In this document: positions 57,501 through 64,000 of the stretch, in pieces | Layout of the letters: every line of letters begins with the position of its first letter | How positions within the stretch are numbered: the stretch's first letter is position 1 | DNA from: Hexactinellida sp. DTS-2022 | Taxonomy: Eukaryota > Porifera > Hexactinellida | Assembly (NCBI GenBank): GCA_028753945.1 | Contig: JAPNXP010000018.1 | Span: 1,674,001-1,738,000, forward strand | Direction: 5' to 3' | DNA: 64,000 bases | Notes under the pieces: model-generated | Databases searched by the model: none | The model's input: only the letters and a program-made list of their open reading frames with translations | What the model was told of the DNA's origin: nothing | Made by a program: the position numbers and the translations under genes

Positions 57501-58755
57501 AACTAGTCATTCAATTAGAAACCCTTACCAGTATATTGTGTGTTGTCATAAGCACCGACTTTATATGTTTTGATGTTTATTCCATCTTTTATTTCACAAA
57601 TATAGTAACCAGGCTTTGTTGTATTGACTCGTAGTGTACTTAATTGAAGTGTCTTGTCAGGAGTTGAGTAGGATGTAATATCGATGTCACTTAGGTCCTG
57701 TCTCGGTCGATATTTCCAGACAATATAGTCTGTTTTAGACTCAGGGACGCAGAAGAGTGTTTCGTTTGTGAATAATAATTCATTTCCATTGAGAGGTTCA
57801 TAAATGGATTCGCTGACTATCCTTCCAAATCTTGGTACTGGAACGAATATAAACAATTAATACATTTAACAATTTCGCTAGGCGTCTTGCCAGTGTTGAA
57901 TGCATTAATTGAGCCAGCTCAATTATTAATGATATTATTTAACTATGCGACCACTTGCTCTCTTTACGGCAGAACAAAACTACACAAGTTGTAACACAAC
58001 AACTGCTTCGCGGTTGTTTTGGTTTCATTTTTCTAACGTTAATCGTGTGTAAGCTTAATAAAAAGTTAAACCAACGCAGAGGCCTTAAACCATTTATCAC
58101 GCAGAAACTCAATCCTTGGGCTATATACTTAATTCAGTTTACAGTATTATGGTAGTAAGATTTCAAGCTTGATGAATGAATTAGCTAAAATTATTTAGCT
58201 AATCTAGTACGTACCTATTGTTATTGGTTAACCAAACAAATCAGATCACCCACGTAAACGTAATAAAACATATTTTAGCTATTAACATTCGGGAAATATG
58301 TGTTAATAAGTTACAATTTCTTTAAATAACTAGGAACTCACTTGGTTTCTCACAGAAATAACATTCGTATTTTTCAGTACACGCTGCTGTAGCCCATTTA
58401 TCTTGAAAAACTGGATCTCTAAATATGATACAGTCTTTTGTCTGTGAATCTGAAATTGTTGGTTCGTTAGGTGAAAAATCTGTATAAGTGTTAGCACGGC
58501 CGTCAACCCAAACAAACATAACTTTGTTTAAAGTTGCTTCAACTTCAATATCATTCAGTCCTATCCAACATCGGTTATATGTTTCATTGATGACAGTGTT
58601 AAATTGACTCTGTTGTTCTTGAAATGTGATCGTGCTTAGATTTCCTCCTCTCGCTACACAACTCTCCTGTGCTTCAAACCAGTTAACATTGGTGGTGACA
58701 GGATAGTAGTTATGACAGTATCCCTCGTACAGGAAGTCGCAACCCAGAGTCGGAA
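47348..58755 (-). CDS. Adhesion GPCR with CTLDs and 14 Ig-like domains (5' end open)
   Basis: Twenty-one exons, all joining in frame: CTLD 58342-58755; Ig 57529-57837, 57211-57465, 56516-57097 (two domains), 56090-56317, 55013-55288, 54639-54944, 54338-54571, 53976-54254, 53603-53911, 52935-53162, 52584-52859, 52212-52514, 51872-52099; CTLD 51404-51796; linker/GAIN 50036-50097, 49767-49857, 49461-49575, 48816-48906; GPS 48696-48739; GPS end plus 7TM 47348-48563. Together they encode about 2,078 residues. No signal peptide or start is seen before 58755, so the true 5' end is upstream, perhaps through the decaying exons to 64000 and beyond. Adhesion GPCRs self-cleave at the GPS and signal through a tethered agonist. 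A lectin plus long Ig array suggests recognition of glycan or protein surface ligands (inference). Confidence 0.82.
48696..50097 (-). CDS. GAIN/GPS exons of the adhesion GPCR (five exons)
   Basis: Exons 50036-50097 (NCSETSLLPPS...CEYLK), 49767-49857 (SYPGETLQESLVSFSLPPG), 49461-49575 (FNSCSYSDNTVVAVLSVG), 48816-48906 (SVSSKKLTGDLSITFQLSE) and 48696-48739 (ENSGLKCYFLDPETE). Phases interlock exactly (1, 0, 1, 2, 0, 2). The last supplies the first GPS cysteine (KCYF), paired by position with VEC in the next exon. The region is short for a GAIN domain (about 180 residues), so parts may be reduced. A lone unit of minisatellite P (49199-49262) sits in the intron between 48907 and 49460. Confidence 0.75.
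50389..50685. mobile_element. hAT-type MITE, GGCCGCATGCGGCC family, copy 2
   Basis: Ends CAGGGTTTCGCAAACT and AGTTTGCGGAACCCTG-like complement, near-matching flanks GGCTAATT/GGCTAATA. It lies in the long GPCR intron between the second CTLD and the linker exon. Confidence 0.82.
50755..51180 (-). mobile_element. Element Y, inverted copy with (TTTG)n
   Basis: Reverse relative of 30938-31740: (TTTG)n at 50763-50810, a TTGTTGTTGTTGTTACAAAATAGG unit, and at the far end GTCGCAAAGCGACCGAGACC and GAAGGGTTCG. Located in the same GPCR intron. Confidence 0.5.
51404..51796 (-). CDS. GPCR exon: membrane-proximal C-type lectin domain
   Basis: 131 codons, phase 1-1. CTLD landmarks: GTCFWSRSERLSWDEAKRIC, YWIGIQF, EDCVAIDWEGNWYFHDC, LAYICAK. 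WND-type calcium residues are not clearly present (EDCVAIDWEGNW), so calcium-dependent sugar binding is uncertain. Confidence 0.85.
51872..52859 (-). CDS. GPCR Ig triad 4 (A 52584-52859, B 52212-52514, C 51872-52099)
   Basis: A: no Cys pair, ends IGLYSFYVTSWN and a hydrophobic strand. B: ELICATNGTSDRIQWIHQL ... QQGYYTC. C: TQLLCVAVQSTDVLSIKW ... GTLTCDTT. All exons are phase 1-1 and multiples of three, separated by introns of 69-112 nt. Confidence 0.85.
52935..54254 (-). CDS. GPCR Ig triad 3 (A 53976-54254, B 53603-53911, C 52935-53162)
   Basis: A: GLYSFYVTSWSGSEKLAFQ. B: TVVCATNDTSQIVQWYYM ... QQGYYSC. C: IQLLCVSNNSEIQLSNVKW ... NYTLHC. The C exon lacks any Met and was found from splice sites and frame. 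The intron between B and C (53163-53602) contains only unassigned sequence with a few ACTCG repeats. Confidence 0.85.
54338..55288 (-). CDS. GPCR Ig triad 2 (A 55013-55288, B 54639-54944, C 54338-54571)
   Basis: A: GLYRFFINSWKDVEVLSIQ. B: QIVCATSNTSQIIHWNYQP ... QQGYYQC. C: TQILCAANNSQIPLNKIRI, where the usual Trp is replaced, then YTLTCEE. Otherwise the same phase and size rules as the other triads. Confidence 0.85.
55430..55986. mobile_element. hAT-type MITE, CAGGGGTTCGCAAACT ends, 557 bp
   Basis: Perfect inverted ends and perfect 8-bp duplication ATTTAGAT, inserted in the GPCR intron 55289-56089. Conserved GGCCGCATGCGGCCGG palindrome inside. Confidence 0.92.
56090..57097 (-). CDS. GPCR Ig triad 1 (A+B fused exon 56516-57097, C 56090-56317)
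   Basis: Here the A-B intron is absent: ISPVG continues straight into TNFAEKTPSG, giving one 582-nt exon. A: GLYRYYIENWDGEEVIAIQ. B: TLVCATNDTSQQIEWKYLP ... QIGYYSC. C: IQLLCITDNSSIALRDVVW ... NYTLVC. The intron between them (56318-56515) holds nothing recognisable. Confidence 0.85.
57211..57837 (-). CDS. GPCR first Ig pair (B 57529-57837, C 57211-57465)
   Basis: B: TLFCVPESKTDYIVWKYRP ... GYYICE ... DNTQYTG; C: TYIYTLGVDRQDISLFCF ... YNPLNIYEY. Both match the first B and C exons of the plus-strand receptor (TLYCLTESKDTPNVIWSY, YVYTIGIDREDEYLYCL, PNPLNIFKL) better than they match later triads. Confidence 0.85.
58342..58755 (-). CDS. GPCR exon: distal C-type lectin domain
   Basis: 138 codons, phase 1-1. 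VPTLGCDFLYEGYCHNYYP, WFEAQESCVARGGNLSTI, CWIGLND, FVWVDG, NEP, DCIIFRDPVFQDKWATAAC, YFCEKP. Close in pattern to the CTLD of the plus-strand receptor (VPSTGCDAISSGGTCFSYF). Confidence 0.88.
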
Positions 58756-59062
58756 CTAAACAATTCAATTAAATATCTGAATATAATTGATTAATTATAT
58801 GATAATTTATATCATTGTAGTATTGACTATAGAGATTAAGAGATATATGTTGAAGCAAATGAGTTTCGAAATTTATATGCATCATGTAGCCCTCAGACTG
58901 TTCGGATGGATTGAAATTCTATAAATTAGACAAATGTTGGATTTTATAAACTTTATGGCTTTTGAATCAATAAAATTTGTAACCCACGGAAACTTCTTCA
59001 AGTAGAATGTCTCCAGCAGTTCATTTGATTTATTAAAATAAGTAGACGTATGTTCTGTATAC

Positions 59063-59338
59063 CTATATTTGTAATGATAATCTCGATTGCTAACACTTCA
59101 ATTCCATTCCAATCAGTTATCTAGAATTTGTATAATCCTTGGTTCCTAGCATTTAAAATTGCAAAGGTAATCGATTTCGATGTCATGTTGGACAGATCAG
59201 GCTGTAACCATCTTCCTATGAGGTTTGCCTCTAGAATAACATTTCCGATTGATCCGCTTACTTGGGCTGTGTTTGTCTCAGGCGGTAATAACGTGTATGT
59301 GCCTGGTGACGAATTCGTTAGTGTAATGACAGGTGGCC
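59063..59338 (-). pseudogene. Type-A Ig exon with in-frame stop
   Basis: Phase 1-1, 276 nt, good splice sites. GPPVITLTNSSPGTYTLLPP ... GLYKF, then TAG where the other copies have Tyr (YVTSW, YVTGW); after it the frame continues ITDWNGIEVLAIEIIITNIG. Either this exon is skipped (skipping keeps the frame), or the transcript starts downstream, or the haplotype is defective. Confidence 0.75.
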
Positions 59339-59514
59339 CTACATAACATTTGTATTTTGTAAAAATTGAATTCATTAAACATAATATGTAACATACGTGC
59401 AGAATGTTTTTAAGATATAAACTAAAACTAAGGAAAATTATTATTCCAAGTACGTGTTGGATTGAGTATCTGTATTTGCAATATATAAATTCAGAACTGT
59501 GTTATTGTATTTAC

Positions 59515-59766
59515 CTTGAACTTTAATAAAGGATTTCAAAACCGTAGTACCATTACTGTTCCTGCATTCAATCTCTGTGATTTGCGTTGGTAATTTGTGT
59601 ATTTCAGAAGTGAAGTTGAGTGGATTAGTGAAATCAATGAAATTAGTTCCATTCCTGACAAACCAAGTCAAAACACTCAGGTTATAACTTCCATCAAAAG
59701 GATCACACAGTAGCAACACATCCTCTCCGTCCACTCCCACTGTATAGATGTATGTACCGCCTTCAG
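59515..59766 (-). CDS. Type-C Ig exon upstream of the distal CTLD
   Basis: 252 nt, phase 1-1. AEGGTYIYTVGVDGEDVLLL then CDPF ... LTWFVRNG ... NPLNFTSE ... IECRN. Belongs to the first-C subtype. No type-B exon was found between it and the next lectin fragment. Confidence 0.7.
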
Positions 59767-60150
59767 CTAATTCGAAAATATACTTATTAGTTATTAATTA
59801 TTAATTACGAATTAGATTGTATCTCTTCTCTAACAGTAATTAATTAATATAACTAGTGAATGGATTATTAAATTTTACTGATTATGTTATAGTATTAGTG
59901 ATCCCGTTTGTATATCAATTTTTGAGCACATTTAACAAAAAAATATATTTTTTAACCTATTCCCTTAATCGGGACGGCTCCGGAACTGCATTTTATCCCG
60001 ATTAACCATTTCCCCCGATAAACCAATTAATGAATTGGACAATTTATCGTGACTCATTTTTTATATGCGTTTTTTATGTATAAGAGCCACTTATTTTAAT
60101 TATTATATTTTTGCATAGTGACAATTGTGCTTGTTCTCCGATTAACACAC

Positions 60151-60250
60151 CTGCAATATGTGATGCTGTTCTTTCGCAAATATATCCGTTCATCTTTCTT
60201 GTATAAGAGGTATTCATCCATAGCCCATTCAAGCTATTCAGCGTATACAC
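60151..60250 (-). pseudogene. C-terminal CTLD fragment
   Basis: LNSLNGLWMNTSYTRKMNGY then ICERT and a phase-1 donor (GCA G/GTGTGT). It looks like the end of a lectin domain whose start may be 61868-62157; the middle portion is not recognisable. Confidence 0.5.
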
Positions 60251-60439
60251 TAGATGATTGGAAAGAAACATACTTAAAGCATTATGTCTGCTAGGTTTTA
60301 TAATACGCTTTTCACTCTACGTATAATACATAATACGTAAAGTTGTTTCACGTATTCCGGTATGATGAATAATAATCGATTTTTTATAATAGCTAACATA
60401 AATTTACATTAAAAATAATCTTTAAAATATTTTACTTCT

Positions 60440-60680
60440 AAAGTCTACCATACACGATATGACTTTGTTGCATCATGCATGTTGAATTTTTAATGTATGC
60501 AATTTTGTTGCAAGCAACAAAGTTGCACTTGTATGTTGAGTTTTGGGGCAGATTTGTATAATGAAACTTTTTCTTTGCAAGGAATCGAAACAGTGTTTTA
60601 TTTAATGCATACGACAATGTTGCCTGTACTGCATACAAGTTGCATACGACTTTGTACATGCATTTATCGTGTAGTTGTCT
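60440..60680. mobile_element. Possible MITE with TACACGATA ends
   Basis: TACACGATATGACTTTGTTG at the left, CATTTATCGTGTAG at the right; TTGCATGCAACAAAGTTGCA-like motifs also occur within element X. No clear target duplication. Confidence 0.4.
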
Positions 60681-60737
60681 TATGTTTAATGCATATTCAA
60701 ATTTATCCGTTATACTCGAGGGTTAATTAATATATTA

Positions 60738-61293
60738 CAGTACACCCTCGCTAATCCGAACACTCGCCGTCCGAACAGGAGATCAAAAACTATTTGTCGT
60801 ATAAATTTGGAAAAAATCTTATATTGTAGGATATTATAATGAAATTTTAAAAAAATAAGGTGTACTGTATACAATTTATATCTTGCATTCCTATATTTAT
60901 ATCGACGATATAGGAGTATTTACTAGGGTGTTTTGCCAAATAGTTGATATTCAGTTGGTTACCGAATATCAATACAGTTACTGAGTACACCCTCGCTCAT
61001 CCGAACGGGATACACAAAAATATATTTCTAATAAAAGTGGGGAAATATTAAATATAGCTATATTACTATGTAAGTATAACTAATTAGTCTCAGACAAGTA
61101 TTTTAATTAGTAAACTAGATGTTTTGTTCCGATTAAAATGGTTTGGATAAGTTTGGTTCAGATTATCAATGTTCTCATTTTATAGATGCCTATAGAAATA
61201 TATTACTCTCTTCACTAATTCGAACGAATTCACCAATCGGAACAGAAAATTTTGAATCAGAACGCCGCTGATCGGATTAGAGAGGTTCTACTG
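60738..61293. mobile_element. Pogo/Tigger-type element, 556 bp
   Basis: Ends CAGTACACCCTCGCTAATCC and GATTAGAGAGGTTCTACTG with TA on both sides. Internal copies of the left end at 60984-61010. No transposase. A half copy of the family is at 24682-24810. Confidence 0.82.
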
Positions 61294-61867
61294 TATTGGG
61301 TATTTGGTTGATCAAATTTGTTTTGTTTATTATTTAATTAAACTCTACCTAGACTAGGAATGTTTCTGCGAAACGAAAGTTGATTGAATTTCAAGTGAAA
61401 GTGAAAGTGGGGTCAAATCTATTTATACCTGTGACCCCAAGTCAAGAACGCGTTAACTTAATTAATTAACGTGGATGAACTGGATTTAGAGGTATAAATA
61501 TATAAAATCCCATTTTTGATTCACTTTCAATTGGAATTCAATTAACTTTCAGTTTGACTTTCACATTCCTGGACAATCGCGAGATACAGTAAACTCATTA
61601 ATTCTAACCCCAGGATTCGTATATTCCGGCAATTTATATTAACCTGAGCAGTTTGCATAAATTTGTAGTATAGTTAGGGGAATTCTACATTGTACTACTT
61701 AACCGATGTCAGAAAACCTGTATGGTAGTCTACTACATGCTTAAACATTAGGTTAACCGAATATCAACTATTGGTACAACAATTTTTTTTTACGTTATTT
61801 AAGTTTCAACCATACAAAATAGCATATTCTATTTAAATGTCTATTTTCTTTGTCATAACAAAATCCT
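61294..61867. other. Gene-free stretch between lectin fragments
   Basis: Contains inverted copies of a CAAGTGAAAGTGAAAGT-type segment (about 61390-61420 against 61520-61560), probably a degraded MITE. Confidence 0.35.
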
Positions 61868-62157
61868 CTAAACTCTCCCTATTAGCTGACCTGCTTTCAA
61901 CTTAGTATAATTCACCACTATTTCTTCCGACCACTCTTGAATCTCATCTTTATCATATAGTCCTATCCACCAGTACACTATTTCGTCAGGTATAAGTTTG
62001 TATAATAAGTTACTCTCTCTGTGTGTAGTACTACTAGTCAAGTCACCACCCCACACTTCACACCTAAATTGAGAATCTAAGAAGTTGATACCGTCGCTCA
62101 CTTCAAATGCTCTGTAGCAAGATCCACCATAGATCAAGTCACACCCGATGGAGGATT
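61868..62157 (-). pseudogene. CTLD exon, N-terminal two thirds only
   Basis: SSIGCDLIYGGSCYRAF ... FRCEVWGGDLTSS ... YWWIGLYDKDEIQEWSEE, then degenerates and stops before the disulfide-closing cysteines. The acceptor at 62158 is phase 1 and matches the donor of the lectin exon upstream. Confidence 0.65.
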
Positions 62158-62694
62158 CTATTGAAATGTCAGAGAGTAAATTTTGTATGACCTTCAAATT
62201 GTTCAAATGTGTACTTACGTGGCTTGTTACAGAAGTAGCAAGTTAATGATCCTTCACAATATAAGTCATGCCATCCATCTGTTTGCTTGTCGTCGAATCT
62301 AAATCCAAAGCTGGGCACTAAACCGTTAATCCGTTAATCGTTAATTAACGAAGTTACATTTTCATTAACGATTTAACTTTTAAGTTAACTTTAAACATCA
62401 TTAACGGACTAAGTAACTTCCGTTACATTGTCTAACTTTCGTTACAAGTCCGTTAAAGCCCCTATATATTGGACAAGCCTCCTCAATGCTGAAGTGAAGA
62501 AAAAACCGATCGAATTTAATGCTGTTTCTAGTATACAGCAGTGATCGACAAATTAGGTGGTTTAGTGGCGTAGCCATCAAAAATATTTCTAGAACCACCA
62601 AATTTTGCCTTTGGTGGCTTAACTAACCATAAATTGTAGATTATTTGACTTAGTGTAATTTATATTTTTCGTTGTATTATTTGTAATTAATATA

Positions 62695-63074
62695 CCTTAT
62701 TATAGGAAATTAACGCGCCATGTAATTAACGCGAAGGAAATTAACGCTCCATGAAATTAACGCGAATTAGAGCTGAACATTTTCAAATACATGAAATTAA
62801 CGCGAATATATTTTATAAAAAAAATTTAGGATTATTAATCTCCTGATTGAATACTATTATTGTGCCCAAATAGGCTTCCAATCTACTTGATAGACATGGT
62901 ATATCCTCTCAAACTAGTTGCACATCTGAAAATATGTAGCTCGGAAGTTTGTCATCCATTATACTTTTGCTAAATACGTAGCAGGAAATTAAGGTCATGG
63001 AAATTAACGATCCATGAAATTAACGCGATTTGGAGAAATTCGCGTTAATTTCATGTTAATTTCCTATAATAAAG
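62695..63074. mobile_element. TA-type MITE with GAAATTAACGCG repeats, 380 bp
   Basis: Ends CCTTATTATAGGAAATTAAC and complement, TA on both sides. Several GAAATTAACGCG copies inside. Confidence 0.82.
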
Positions 63075-63220
63075 TATGTGTTGTTTTACGGAATCATAAG
63101 TTTGTTAAGCCATCAGTGGTTTGTTAAACCGGCTGTTGTTTATTCTTTAGCTACCAGAAAAATTGAGGTGGTAGCTTAATTACACGCCATCAAAATTTCA
63201 GTTTGCCGTGCACTAGTATA

Positions 63221-63404
63221 CAGTCGACTCCGCTTAATGGTGACACCGGTTAATAGATTTAACTGCTTAGTGAGATCAAAATTTCACAGAATTTATAAAA
63301 CGGAAATACTGTTTGACTTAAAATATTTCAGTTAAATTATCTCTCAGCGTAATCGGGTCAAAATAACCTGGTCCCGAGGTAATTCTATTAAGCGGAGTCG
63401 ATTG
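63221..63404. mobile_element. Pogo/Tigger-type MITE, CAGTCGACT family, copy 3
   Basis: Ends CAGTCGACTCCGCTTAAT and near-complement (one mismatch, ATTG), TA on both sides. Confidence 0.85.
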
Positions 63405-64000
63405 TATGTCCAAGTTGTGTCAGCAGAAATTTTAGCTTAAAAATACCCAAAAAAGGCTCATTTTATATTTTTTGCACTTTAAGGTGTTTTTAGAGCAAAT
63501 TAGCAGATTTTGTTTGTTTGCATAATATTGATTAACGTTAACGGTTTATCGTTAACTTCCGTTGCATTTTTAACGAATTAACGGATTAACAGTTAACAGA
63601 GTTAACTTTTTGGTTAACGGATTAACGATTAACGAGGTTAACTTTTTGATTAACTGTACCCACTTTTGTCTAAATCCTACACAATCATCATAACCTGGTA
63701 GATTATCAGGTTGTGCAGTTGGTATTGTGGCGAAGTTCCTATAAGCACTGTTGCTACCGCTTTTCCATACAAATGCACTACCATTATTATACGCCTCAGT
63801 ATCTATATCATTCAAACCAATCCAGCAATCAAGTTGATCAGGGTTATCTGCCAAATAATACAACAGAGTATCAATTTGTGAAGATTCGATAGTAGCAAGA
63901 TTTCCTCCCCAGTCAACACAGTTCTGTTGAGCAGTCAACCAAGGTGTTGTAGCTGTAGTTTTGAAATACCCGTAAATAGAATCTTCAGTTACAAGTTCTC

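Larger units (their letters stand above)
62306..63668. mobile_element. hAT-type element, 1363 bp, inserted in a lectin exon
   Basis: Ends CAAAGCTGGGCAC and GTACCCACTTTTG; subterminal GTTAACG-rich repeats; perfect 8-bp duplication TCTAAATC at 62298-62305 and 63669-63676. Two younger TA-type MITEs are nested in it (62695-63074 and 63221-63404). No transposase. Confidence 0.88.
62219..64000 (-). pseudogene. CTLD exon split by a hAT insertion, runs off the window
   Basis: N-terminal part 63669 to 64000: YGYFKTTATTPWLTAQQNCV, WGGNLATI, CWIGLNDIDTE, DDCVGFR. C-terminal part 62219-62305: FDDKQTDGWHDLYCEGSLTC, YFCNKP, donor GTAAGT. With the inserted element and one target copy removed, the frame runs straight through and all lectin cysteines are present. 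The insertion adds stops, so this allele should not make a full CTLD here. The exon continues past the window edge. Confidence 0.8.

Noticed and set aside
62540-63214. Further nested hAT element (CAGTGATCGACAAATT ... AGTTTGCCGTGCACTA)
   Set aside because: The ends are similar, but the shared flank GTATACAG overlaps the start of another MITE, so the duplication is ambiguous.

Overview
The window is AT-rich eukaryotic DNA with compact genes, short phase-1 introns and a very dense load of small DNA transposons. The protein repertoire (C-type lectin, Ig, FN3 and LRR receptors, an adhesion GPCR, a GT10 fucosyltransferase, an RBM45-like RNA-binding protein) points to a metazoan. A demosponge is my best inference, but nothing here proves it.

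Layout: 1-2517 is an interspersed repeat family (called R here) plus a palindromic minisatellite. 2517-10411 is a triple tandem duplication (units of about 2.6 kb), each unit holding one intronless minus-strand gene for a secreted LRR-LRRCT-EGF protein; two copies are broken and the third is open. 10411-20189 is more R repeat, with a 3.0-kb hAT transposon and other insertions. 20901-22100 is an alpha-fucosyltransferase. 22500-27490 holds a FLYWCH fragment, an integrase fossil and nested MITEs. 28013-29320 is an intronless RBM45-like gene. 29321-37394 is mostly transposon debris, with insertions several layers deep at 34774-37013.

37395-44251 (+) is a spliced six-exon receptor gene: signal peptide, CTLD, three Ig-like domains, FN3, TM and a short tail with an ITIM-like IGYETI motif. 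Its first intron carries an almost intact 2.25-kb Mutator-like element (FLYWCH, MULE transposase, RING ORF). Tail-to-tail with it, 47348 to about 58755 and probably beyond the window edge (-), lies an adhesion GPCR gene. I reassembled it exon by exon: CTLD, 14 Ig-like domains in a B-C-(A-B-C)x4 order, a second CTLD, GAIN, GPS and 7TM. Every lectin/Ig exon is bounded by phase-1 introns and has a length divisible by three. The CTLD-B-C-A start of the two receptors is homologous, so they form a small receptor locus built from one exon-cassette system. Upstream lectin/Ig exons (59063-64000) are decaying: one has an in-frame stop, one CTLD is fragmented, and another is split by a hAT element with a perfect 8-bp target duplication.

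The receptor pair, with ITIM-like signalling in one and 7TM signalling in the other, plus the neighbouring LRR cluster, is the best candidate here for a recognition (immune or allorecognition) locus. That function is inference.
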